Source: Cunninghamia lanceolata (taxonomy: Eukaryota > Streptophyta > Pinopsida > Cupressales > Cupressaceae). Taken from it: DNA of 64,000 nt. The notes under the pieces were generated by a model, which was given only the letters and a program-made list of their open reading frames with translations, made no database searches and was not told the DNA's origin. Made by a program: the position numbers and the translations under genes. Shown piece by piece: positions 11,376 to 22,104 of the stretch (position 1 is its first letter; each line of letters begins with the position of its first letter). The stretch covers positions 6,572,001 to 6,636,000 of the forward strand of contig BSBN01000829.1 in assembly GCA_027924645.1 (NCBI GenBank), written 5' to 3'.

Positions 11376-14266
11376 TTTAAGGCTGAAAAGATCCCATCGC
11401 CGTGTACAAAAATTGCTTAATGTGGCGCAAATTTCCTGTTATATTGTACATGGACTCCGAGCTCCATGGAATGAAAATCCACCCTACATGTCTGCAAATT
11501 TGCGGTAAATCCAGGCTTGATACTATTGGATGTAAATCCGTGTGAAGTGAATGTGTACATTAGACTTTGGTGTTAGGTAGTTGTATTTTAATTGGCAGGC
11601 CTAACAGGACTAACACTATCACTCTTCGTATTTAATGTCAACAATGGTTTTATGTGTAAGCGCAGAGCAGAAGGAAAAATATATACATAGACTTTGGTGC
11701 CAATAGAAATTTCATTGGGGCAAGACTAATAATATCACTCCACTATAAAAGTTTTGTTGGTATTAGAAGATTTTTTTGAGTTTTTAGTTGGTCAATGAAG
11801 ATGCCGTGTCTACATAGAATTGTTCCAGATAATAAAAGGTTCAATCAAGCCCACATTAGAATATATGTAAGAGTTAAAAAAGATCAATAAAAACAGATGG
11901 TGATAGAATTTCATGTTCAATCTTTGATTTATCATATATATTGGAGTTTAGTTAATTGTCTAATTGCTCAACATTAAGGATATCTTTCTTACAATTTTTT
12001 TGGTTGAAAATTACATCTATGGAATAAGATAATTGCTCAACATTAAGGATATCTTTCTTACAATTTTTTTGGTTGAAAATTACATCTATGGAATAAGATA
12101 AGTAAGAAGCATCCTTTTCTTGCCAAACTTCTTCTTATGAAATGTAGGATATATTTTTCTAGGAAACTTTTAAAAATATCATAGTCAGAAAATATGTCTA
12201 AGGGTAGGGTTCCATGTGATTACTTAGCTTATTTTGTCTAGCACTCAAAACTCAATTTTTTATTTTTTAAAGAGTCATTTGTGGAGCTAGTGGTTTCATG
12301 AGTATTTTATTTTTCTACTTATTTTAAATTGCAACTTTTTTATTATATAAATTTTTTTTAAAAAAACAATTTATTAATAAAGAAGATCTAGAAGATAAAA
12401 TTTGGAGAATGGAAAAAGAATAAAAGAAAAATAGGGAAGGAATATATGCAACCATGTGGCATATTTTTCATTATGCAATTGGTGCATAATTTTCCAATCC
12501 TTAAAATGTAGTTTCTCCACTATACTAGGGAAAGATTCCAAATTATTCTTTATTCATACTTTAAAACTTATGGGACTACCTCAAATTTAAGCTAAAAATA
12601 CACTTACGCAACCACATGGGACCATGACATAAGAAACATATTTAAATGGGTATTATCCTTTTTTACTTATATTTTTGCTTGGCACCCACCAAATCTTCTC
12701 CATGCCAAGTCTCCACAAATTCCAAGCATTAAAACCATTGTATTTACTATGAATTTTATCTTCATGTCCCTCAATTGATACCTAGATAAGTATAGTATAA
12801 ATTGTAAGTGAAGTTGGTATAAAATGTTTTGGTTTTATTATGGTGTAATTAAAGTTTAGAGTTGACATGACTTTCCTATTGTGATATGGACAACTTAAGG
12901 AAGAAGCTATTTAAATAATCTCTCAAGAAAGAGATAATCAATATTTTTTAACTAATTTAATAGAACTTAACAATAATATGTAGATAGGAAAAATTGAATT
13001 TCTTTGGTTTGTTTGCATCAATAATTGTCATTCATAGTACTTTTATATTCAATGGACATATTTATTCACTAGCATATATGCAATGAGTACAAGGTGTTTT
13101 CTAACTTCATAGAAAAATTAAAAGAAATTCTAGTATAACCAAAAGAGATAATGGCAATCTATCAAATAATAATTGATAAGAGATTGGAAGGCCAAGGCCA
13201 ATAATATGTAAACAAAAGAGAAACAAAAGGGAGGAAGGATGGAAGAGAATGGTAAGATAGTGAGAAAAAAGAGAAAAATGCTAGAAATAAATGTTGATCA
13301 AGAGAGAGACCTCATTCAAAGATGGAGCAAGAAGCATGTGTAAATGACCCCACATAAAATTATCTACATAATTTCCATATAACATGAAATTTTGGTCAAT
13401 GATGGAGACAAGCACATGTACACTAGACCCCACATAAAATTATTTACATGGTTATCATTTTCAAACATTAAATTTGTGAGAGTGATAAGAATCAAATTTA
13501 AAGACCCTAAGATTTTTCATTAAATGGTTTCCACTTTCAATTCCCTAACTTTAATCTCTATTGATAATGAGATATTAAGATATCTCTATTAACCTTTTTT
13601 TGACTTCCTTACTACCCTTTCTTTCAAATTTACAAGAGAAAAAAAAATTATTCAATACTAATATCACTCCATAACTAAAGTTTTTTGTCAAGACTCAATG
13701 TAGAAAATATTTTCTTGAGATTTTCACAAATCATGATAAGACTTCTAGATTAAGCATTTATATATGATTAAAGAGCCATGCCAAATGCATGTCAAAATAT
13801 GTCATATTAAAATTATTAAGTGGCATGGTAGAATTTGAAAAGTAAAAGAGGAACACATGGTGATGGAATCTTCTCTTCAATTTTGACACTATATCTACAT
13901 GTTGGAATCTAGTTAATTATGTATTTCTAATGGGATTTACTTAAATATTAATTCATTTAATCATTAAAGGGCCAAAAAAGATTTTATGCCTCATCCACAC
14001 TTAAAAGTCGTAAATAGAGAAAGAAATCAGTAGTTGTGTACCCTATCTTTACACTCATCAAATTCATGATTATTAATTTTGAATGACTCAAATTTTTATT
14101 AAAACTTACATGGCAATTTCATTGTTTATATCTAAGGTTCAATGTCCACATCATCACATATGATGCCAATCAACATGATTTTGTTGAGGCATCACAAATA
14201 CAAAGATAAAATTTAATCCAATAGTTGTGCAATAAGTTGTATTTTTATGTGCTTATGTGTCATTAC
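11376..14266. other. Intergenic, AT-rich, no gene seen
   Basis: No open frame with recognisable domain. It holds the exact tandem duplication at 11962-12099 and a weaker duplication near 13318-13446, where a phrase containing GACCCCACATAAAATTAT recurs after about 70 bases. Confidence 0.6.
11962..12099. repeat. Exact tandem duplication of a 69-base unit
   Basis: The unit beginning AATTGCTCAACATTAAGG occupies 11962-12030 and is repeated directly at 12031-12099 with no visible difference, so the event is recent compared with the decayed elements around it. Confidence 0.9.
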
Positions 14267-14568
14267 TGTTAGAACCAAGATCTTCTAGAGAAATGATGGC
14301 ACTTGGTCAAGCTGCAAGACTCTAGCTATCGAATGCGCTGTAAAAGTTAGAAAATGAGAGTATACAATACAAATAAGAAGAGATGAACACAATAACCTAA
14401 ATAATGAATTAACTCACAATATGAAGTACATATAGAGATAGAGTTGTCTAAATTTAGTGGAGCCTAAAAATACACATGCATACCACTTAATTTAGATGTG
14501 GCTAAAAGTAGCTGGGTAAAAAATAGCATGGTGATAAAAATAGATGCATAGCTCCAAGATAACTAGCA
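14267..14568 (-). repeat. 3' LTR of a Ty1/Copia fragment
   Basis: On the minus strand it starts TGCTAGTTATC and ends GGTTCTAACA, giving TG...CA ends and a length of 302 bases, short as usual for Copia. It directly follows the 3' end of the Copia pol frame. The stretch between pol and LTR matches that of the second Copia-type LTR (61618-61850) in several blocks, including CCCACTGG and TACCTCATCA. The 5' LTR is missing. Confidence 0.65.
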
Positions 14569-14799
14569 CTCCTAAGATACCTTAATTGCTACATTAACAA
14601 CCACATTTAAGCATATCTTAGATGGGTAAAAAAGTGGGTCCCGACAACTAGGCCTGATGAGGTACCTAAATACAATGCAATCTCTCATAAAGTGGAGAAA
14701 GGAAGAAAAACCAGTGGGAAAAAAATGTCCCTCCAAAAGAGAGAAAAGAAAGTGAAGATGACAAGAAATCCCCCCACCCCCCCACTCACCCAAAGAGAA

Positions 14800-15805
14800 T
14801 GTTGCTGTTGAAGTATATAACACCCCAAGAAGAGATCATAGATGAATAAACTTGCTCTTAGTAAAAGGTTTGGTGAAAATGTTAGCAACCTTCTCTGAAG
14901 GCTAAAAAAGACTTAAGTCGATGATCTAACCATGAATAAGCTCTTGAATGAAATGTATGTGAACCTCTATGTGTTTGGTCTATTGATACTGAACTGGATT
15001 CTTATATATCTGGATGGTGCCCTAGTTGTCACAATAGATGAATGTGGGTTTCTTGAATGGAATGCCAAACTTAGTGAGAATCCCCTAAAGCCAAATAGCC
15101 TTAGTATCTGCGTTAACAACTCCCTTGTACTCTGCCTCTGTGGATGATAAAGAAATAGCATTTTACTTTTTTCTAGACCAGCTGATAGGGCCAGAACCTA
15201 GTGAGACACTATAATCTAAAGTGAACTTGTGATTCTTAGTATTACAAGCCCAATTTGAATCTGTGTATCCAATCAAATCAACCTATTTGCCAACTGTGTG
15301 ATGAATCTTGAATCTGAGAATGTCCTAAAGGTAGTGAAGGATCCTCTTAGCTTCTTTCCAATAAAGATCATGAGGCTCCTACATGAATCCTGATACAATA
15401 CTAATAGCATATGAAATATTGGGTCTATTATGGGTCAATAGATGAGACCGCCAAAAACTTTTTGATATAAGGTTGCATCAACTAGTGGTGTGATACAATC
15501 AACCTCAAGCTTGACTCCAGATAGAAAGGGAATCAAAGATGGCTTACAATCTATTATGTGAAACCAAAAAAGTAAATGAAGAGTGTACTTGGGTTGTGCA
15601 AGGGTGATCCTTGAGTTAGACTATGAAATCTCAATGTGAAGGAAGTAATGCAATAGACCCAAGTCTGTCATGTCAAATCTATCCTCCCTATAAATAGTAG
15701 ATGAAGTGCTCCTTATGATAAAAATATCAACATAAAGTACCAGTAGGGTGATCCCACAATAGTGGGTTACAATTGCATTGAGGAAGGAAAATTGCCCATG
15801 CATGA
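14800..15805 (-). pseudogene. Ty1/Copia pol remnant: RT C-terminus and RNase H
   Basis: Minus-strand translation with frame changes gives the order of Copia pol: LLVLYVDIFII (the YVDD box, second Asp replaced by Ile), DLGLLHYFLHIEI, CKPSLIPF, VDATLYQKVFGGLIY, DLIGYTDSNWA, GSGPISWSRKK, AISLSSTEAEYKG, FIYCDN, TKHIEVHIHFIQE and VANIFTKPF. Several in-frame stops are TAG, including the expected glutamine after SRKK and the one after YCDN. Upstream homology stops at about 15805, so gag, protease, integrase and most of RT are gone. The product would have reverse-transcribed the element's own RNA. Confidence 0.88.
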
Positions 15806-16179
15806 AAAAAACAATTTGGATGGGTTCAATCGAATGGGGATGTTCACTAGAACCAAAAAATAGGTTCGCTTAGACACCCCCGTTTGAGAGAACCCCATGT
15901 CATTAGAGGGTTCGCTTGAACCACAGCCAGCCAATTTTTTATAATAAAAAATAATGGGTTCGAACGAACCTGTTCGAACCTAAGTGATAATTTTTTTTAA
16001 AGCATTTTTAACTGTCATTTTTGACAGTTTCACTATTGAACCCCAGGAGGACCCCAGGGGCGCGATCCCTAAACCCCAGCGACTAGCCAAACCCTAGGAG
16101 ACGTCCACATCACCCTCCAACCACCCTCCAGCCATCCAGGTATGCATTTTTTCTCTTCATTTTCTCAGTTTCTTGTCAT
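15806..16179. other. Junction region with clustered GGTTCG motifs
   Basis: No gene seen. GGTTCG or its complement appears at about 15863, 15908, 15957 and 15967-15980, the last as a near-palindrome GGTTCGAACGAACC followed by TGTTCGAACC. A GC-richer block with AAACCCTAGGAG and CCACCCTCCA follows. Confidence 0.4.
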
Positions 16180-16740
16180 TATAAATGTATATGCTTCCAC
16201 AGTTTGCATACATTAAAACTAGCGCAGTCAAGAAAAATTCCTCTATCCTTTATGCTTTGATGGATGTCCATACCCTATTCCGAAGCTCCCATTTGGCACA
16301 GGCTGGGAGGATGCTGACAAAGGTTGTAGAGTCTAGCTTTTCGCCTGCCAATTCCATTTGCATGAAAGTTTCTAAAGCCTTTTCAACAAATCCATTTTTG
16401 TGAATACCCTGCAATCGAGGCATTCCATGAGAACACGTTTCTTTGGGGTATTCTGCCAAACAATTCACGTGCCTTGTCTATGCTCTTACATTTTGGATAC
16501 ATGTCTACCAGGGCAGTTAAAACTACAATATCTGACAAAATTCCTGTACCCTGTTCCAAAGCTCCCATTTACGCACAACCAGGGTTTGGATTTTCACCCG
16601 CCGTTCCAAAGCTCCCATTTTCGCACAACCAGGTAGGGATATGCTGGAAAAGGTTGAGAAATTTGTCTTTACACCCACCAATTGCACTTTCTTGAAATTT
16701 TCTCAATTCTTTTCATCAAATCCATATTTTGCATATTTGC
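16180..16740 (-). pseudogene. PPR pseudogene fragment
   Basis: Minus-strand reading from high to low coordinates gives pieces of two to three PPR units: CAKMGALE near 16600, then again GALEQGTGIL near 16560; DIVVLTALVDMYPKCKSIDKARELF; PQRNVFSWNASIAGYSQ; then NGFVEKALETFMQMELAGEK and TTFVSILPACAK (16390-16290). These are classic P/L/S-type plant PPR repeats. The joints are broken by frameshifts, and the GALE-containing piece is duplicated in tandem about 50 bases apart. Intact relatives are organellar RNA-binding proteins. Confidence 0.85.
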
Positions 16741-19700
16741 ATATACATGTCAGCAGTCAACTTAAATGGAAAATTATATAACGCTCATACTCATTTTGCA
16801 TACATCTCTGTAGTTGGCTAAAATGGAAACTTATTTTGCATGTACTCATATCGCATGCTACAACCATTGTATAATAGTGCAAACTTAAATGGAAACTAAG
16901 ATAATGCTCTACTGACTTGTAAATGAAGGAACATAAGCAAAAATATTCACAACAAACACCATAATACAACTATTTAACTTGGAGAAAGTTTATTTAGGAA
17001 GAAAACTCCAATGCTGATTCCACTAGAAAGTGTAGTTTTACAAGTAATAGTCCCTCTTGGACTAGGTTAGATGCTAGAATCAATTTTGGATCATCTCTAA
17101 ACCTTGTAATTTTCCTTTGGAACTACTGTGTGAAAGTGTCAAAAATAGACACAATGTATCAACTAGTAATCTTCATTATCAACCTAGCTAATACAACCTT
17201 TATCTCTTCTACTCCTTGGGTATCACCCCTAAAAAATCAAATGAATAAAATTGCCTCTCCAATGCTTCCTTCTACAAGTTCTCATGAGGGTAATTTATAG
17301 CTCTCTCATGATTCCCTATGTTTGAAGATAGAAGGACAAATGCCAAAAAGGAGAAAGAAAATATCTGTTAGTTTAAATTCTAGCTCTCTAGTCATTGATT
17401 GCCCTTTGTGATAGTCAAATTACCAGGTTATATGCCCTACTTTCCCCTTTATTAGTCATAACTTCACTGAGGTGGGTGCTAGTTCATTGGGGATGATTCA
17501 TCATTCACCACTTTGCTAGTTATTTTACCCTAGACCTTCTAGAGGCTGTAACTTTTGCATCCAAACTCGAAATTAGGTATCATTTTTGTTTCTAAACTTA
17601 CACTATTTGTTAGGGCTATTTAAATATGAAATAAGAGCACACTTTCCATTCCATCTTCCCATTTATTTTACCCCCACAACACAAATAAATTTATGGGCCC
17701 CTAAATGAGTTGAATCAATCTTGGAAGTTGTCTTATCTGCCAATGAAGATTGCAAGATGTCTCATACCATCCTCATACCATCTGAGTTGATGAGTAAATT
17801 ATCTACTTGTTTATGTAATACTAAATGTTACCTATGTATGTAGTATCTAGTTGTCGATAAGAAATACCATTTTCTTATTTTTCATATAGTTAGTAGTTGT
17901 GTTTATTCTTATTTTGAATGCTTTATGGATGCTACTTATTTGGGTCCCTTTATTTTGTGTTTGCATGTTTTCAAGTGGCACACTTATCACAAGGGAACAT
18001 GTACTAAAATAGTGTTTAGTTCCATATGTGTATCCTTTTATGGGTGTGAGTTTCTATGTTCATATTGATGCACAAAACATTTCATTTAATACTTGGGAAG
18101 CTATATAAAAGGACTAAGCCAAATTCATTTAGAAAATCCAGCAAACACATTGAATGAACACTTTCTAACACACATCACATAACCTAAAAAGAGTCAAATC
18201 TAGTGATATCAACATTGCATATTGCATGAATTCTTTCTATCTTTAATCTTGTTCAAAATTATTGATTCAACATCTTTATTAGGGTTTGACATTGAGGAGG
18301 AATTATCCTTGTCATGTGTAAACTCCCAAGCACACAAACCAAGTTTAATGCAAATATCAAATTTAGAAACTTGAGCTGAGTTGAAAGCGAGTGTCTAAAA
18401 ATTAACTTAATGATTAGGTATGTGGATTTGGTTGAGATATTCACTTGTAGGATCATTTTCATAGTCTTGTCCAAATGACCCTAATAGAAAAATAGAAGTT
18501 TAACTGATTTTGATGCCTTTATAAATAGCAAGCCTTGAAATTTTAAAATATTGACAAATCACCTTGAAACATAGGCATAGTCATATTCTACATTGAGCTA
18601 AGAGCTAAGTACTTGCACATGTATTATTTAAATTTTTGAGCATCAATTTCAACATGCTTATCATTCACAACTTTTATTCCTAGGATATTTTCGTATCAAT
18701 ACTTATTTAATTGATTTATCTTAGGGTTTCATGTAAAGGTGTAGTTTATTTCTTTGTAGAAATCAAGAAACTTAACATTTTATATTTAAAACAATTAAGA
18801 TGTCTAAATGATTATTATTTTGTAACTTTTTTATGAATGAGTGAGAAGGCTTGAGTAGATTTATTTAAGTAGTGTTCATCTTATTATGTAGGAGAAAAGT
18901 ATGTTTTTTATATCCTCTTTTCTACTCATTTTACACCCACTTTAGATTTTATCCTAAGATATATCATTTTGGTATTTATTTTGATATAAGATAGAAAAAT
19001 ATAGAAAATCTATCAACCTTTAGTCTTTTATACTTAATGGTCTAAACCCATTTTTATTCATACACATTCCCTCACTTTGAATTGAATTGCAAGTGTGACT
19101 TTGTCTAGTCCAATGTTGTTCTATAGATAGAATTGTACTTGTTATCACATCCTCCAAATTCAAACATGCTTTTCACTTATGCCATGGTGACTCTTTCACT
19201 TATGTGCCAAAATATTTAAATTTAGCACCTCAATTTCATATTCAAAGACAAGCCCTAAGATACTAAACAATTTAGTGATCCTAGATTATTTTATATATAT
19301 TTAAATGTATCTTACAAGTTTCTACATTTTGGTGAAATTCATGCATGAAGTGAATTAAATTAGATAAATATTAATACTTCAAATTAATTTACTAGTTTCA
19401 CTTGTTTAGTTGTTTCTAGAAGTTAAACATTATTTATTGCACACATATGCATGTATAATAACTAGATGGATAGAGAAATGCATTCTAGATCACTTGTATT
19501 TATAGTTACATTTTAAATAATTTAAATTGAATGTGTACATCTAGTATTTCTAGATTCTCTATAGATATTAAAGAAAGAACCTCATTGCTCCTTCAGGTAC
19601 ATCACATGGAAAATGCACTACTTCTGCCTCTAGAACTATTTGCATGAACTAATAGTGAGATCAAGAGATTGGGAGTTTCCATAAATAATGGTACCAACAT

Positions 19701-19910
19701 AGGAATATATAAGGACACTTGTAAGTCCATATTGGAAGGCCTAGAAAAAATTAGAGATAAAATTTGAGACACAAGTGCATATTCCCCTGATGCTATAGCT
19801 ACTATTCTTTCCCACGTGTGGGAAAAGTTTGTGGTGATGTTCGCCTTTCTCACATTTAGAGTGTGGTGACCAAAGAAACCATTAAATCCTAATGTTTTCC
19901 ATTTTATCAG
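16741..19910. other. Intergenic, no gene seen
   Basis: AT-rich sequence with only short open frames that show no domain (for example 18259-18474 minus). A coding-like plus-strand stretch around 19760-19860 (ATILSHVWEKFVVMFAFLTF) just before the next gene may be an upstream exon of it, in a different phase. Confidence 0.5.
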
Positions 19911-20997
19911 GATAAGCCTAAGGTGAAGGCATACCATTTTACCAAATGTGTGGATTGTTCTATGGCCAATTTGATCTACCCTTGGTTTCTTGCTATCTTT
20001 GGTCATTATCCAAATAACGACCAAATTCCCTTATATTTTGCACAAAAGTTGTATGTTGAGGCTCATTTGGGCCTCAAAGTCAACTACTGTGACCTTCCAG
20101 GATATTTTGGTTACGGGTGTGGTAGGCTTTCCGATAGGGATACGTATCATCGAGAAGATCAGATGGCCCCAACATATAGGGCATTGGTTGGTGAGAGGTC
20201 TCCTGCTATCTCCCCAACCCTAGCCCCTTTAGCAGATCATGTTGTCATTGCTTCCTAAAGGGAAGTAATTGACAGTGTCAGTGATATTGCAGTTGCTGCC
20301 ACTATGATAACTAGTGATCATGTGGGTTAGTATTTGATGTCACAATGTCCACGATCCAGAGATTCATTTACAACATAGTGCAACAACACTGATTGTGATC
20401 CTTATGCTATGGCAGGCATCCCTACACCCACCCAACTAGACATTCTTATAGGAGAGATGGCACAGAGTACTTTGCATTGTTTGGCTAAGGAACTCTTGGA
20501 GGCATATGTCGTCATCGTATCAAAGCTTAGGATCTCTATAAACCAAGTCAAAGATCATCTGGGTACATCTATTCATTTACATTTAGGATCCCATCATTCT
20601 CGTCACCCTGCCAGGCCCAGCACCAGTGAACATCAGGATCTACCTATGGATAATTCAGTTGTTGCATAGGCTATTGATCCTTCAAATAACCCAGAGAGGA
20701 TGCAATCTACAGGTTTTATGGAGATGTTGATGCATTTAGATTCGTCATCGATGCCATCTCAGCTGGTTAGTCCCCTTCACTCATCATTACTGCCACATGA
20801 GAGGGCTTAGATGGATACATTAGATCATGACACAACTTAGACAACTCATTTGGATGATTCAGTGGAGGTGACCATTGTAGAGGGCTTAGATCATATGCCA
20901 CCTGATATGCAAGTACATGTGTATCTATATATATGTGTGCATGTGCATGTTCAATATAAGTTTTTTTTTAATTATTTAAATTTTAGTTTTAACTAAA

Positions 20998-21042
<45 letters not shown>

Positions 21043-21316
21043 AGATGGAGATACCTCATGTTACTCCTAGCCTAAGGTCAGATCATATACGTCGGCATGA
21101 TTCAATTGATGATACTATTGTTAGTGGACATGTGAGTTTTAAATTTTTATTTATGTATATATCTATAGATATTTGTAATATACATACATTCTTAAAAAGT
21201 TCTATATAATATTAATGTATTTAACACATTGTACATGTATACAATTTTATCTCTAGGGCTCACCACATCCATCAAAGAAGGATTCTCATTCAGAGGGTCG
21301 CTCAACTAGGGATTGA
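19911..21316 (+). pseudogene. Unrecognised spliced gene remnant with phase-0 introns
   Basis: Exon A begins after a T-rich acceptor ending ATCAG (19910) and stays in one frame to 20912. It is interrupted by a TAA at 20256-20258 and several TAG codons, some where CAG would fit. It then meets a GT at 20913. Exon B (21045-21131, 29 codons, open) lies between an AG at 21043-21044 and a GTGAGT donor at 21132. Exon C starts after CTCTAG (21256) and reads to a TGA at 21314-21316. All three joints are phase 0. Exon A encodes KCVDCSMANLIYPWFLAIFGHYP and a later Ser/His/Pro/Asp-rich tail; B and C continue that low-complexity tail (MEIPHVTPSLRSDH, GSPHPSKKDSHSEG). I do not recognise the family; a transposon-borne or other mobile-domain protein is possible. 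Confidence 0.5.
21001..21039. repeat. (TA)n microsatellite inside an intron
   Basis: An uninterrupted run of about 19.5 TA units lies just before the acceptor of the first intron (20913-21044) of the spliced remnant. Confidence 0.95.
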
Positions 21317-21424
21317 CATGACGATTCGGCAGCCACCTAGAGGTCCATTTGCATAGACATTTCCAGATATTTATATATATATAAACATTTACATTTATGA
21401 GTTTTTGATGTTATGGTACATTTG

Positions 21425-21830
21425 ATGTTGCATCCAAACATTTCCAGATATATGTTTGATATATTGACATATGCATTTAAACACTAGGACTTGATTACAT
21501 ACATTTGATGATTTATGTTTGATATATTGGCACATGTGCACATTTACACTAGGACTTGATTACATACATTTGATGATTTATGTTTCATATATTGACATGT
21601 GCATTTAAACACCAGGACTTGATTACATACATTTGATGATTTATGTTTGATATACTGGCATGTGTACATTTACAGTAGGACTTGATTACATACATTTGAT
21701 GATTTATGTTTGATATATTGACATGTGCATTTACACCAGGACTTGGTTACATACATTTGATGATTTATGTTTTATATATTGACATGTGCATTTACACCAG
21801 GACTTGATTACATACATTTTATTATGATAT
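21425..21830. repeat. Minisatellite with 61-65-base units
   Basis: The phrase AGGACTTGATTACATAC starts at 21486, 21551, 21614, 21677, 21738 and 21799, followed each time by ATTTGATGATTTATGTTT, TATATTG or a variant, and CATGTGCATTTA. A partial unit precedes the first. Units differ by single bases and small length changes. Confidence 0.9.
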
Positions 21831-22099
21831 ACATATATGAATGTGTGTTTGAGCTTAAATATTCATCTATGTACATGTTTGCTTATGTTTATGTTTATGT
21901 GAACATCTACATAGATACATATATACATGTTTGTGGTTATGTTATATCTATTTAGAGAACTCACGAGTAAATGATTTATATACATGTTAAACATGTTAAA
22001 TGTACATGTAATTAAATACATTATGGGTATATGTTACGTTAAACATGTTAAAAATGTGCATAAAATGTTATTGGTTCATATGTTATGTTATAAATATAC

Positions 22100-22104
22100 A
22101 CATG
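22100..22104. other. Target-site duplication ACATG, left copy (element X)
   Basis: These five bases precede the left end of X. The same five follow its right end at 53302-53306. Confidence 0.75.
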
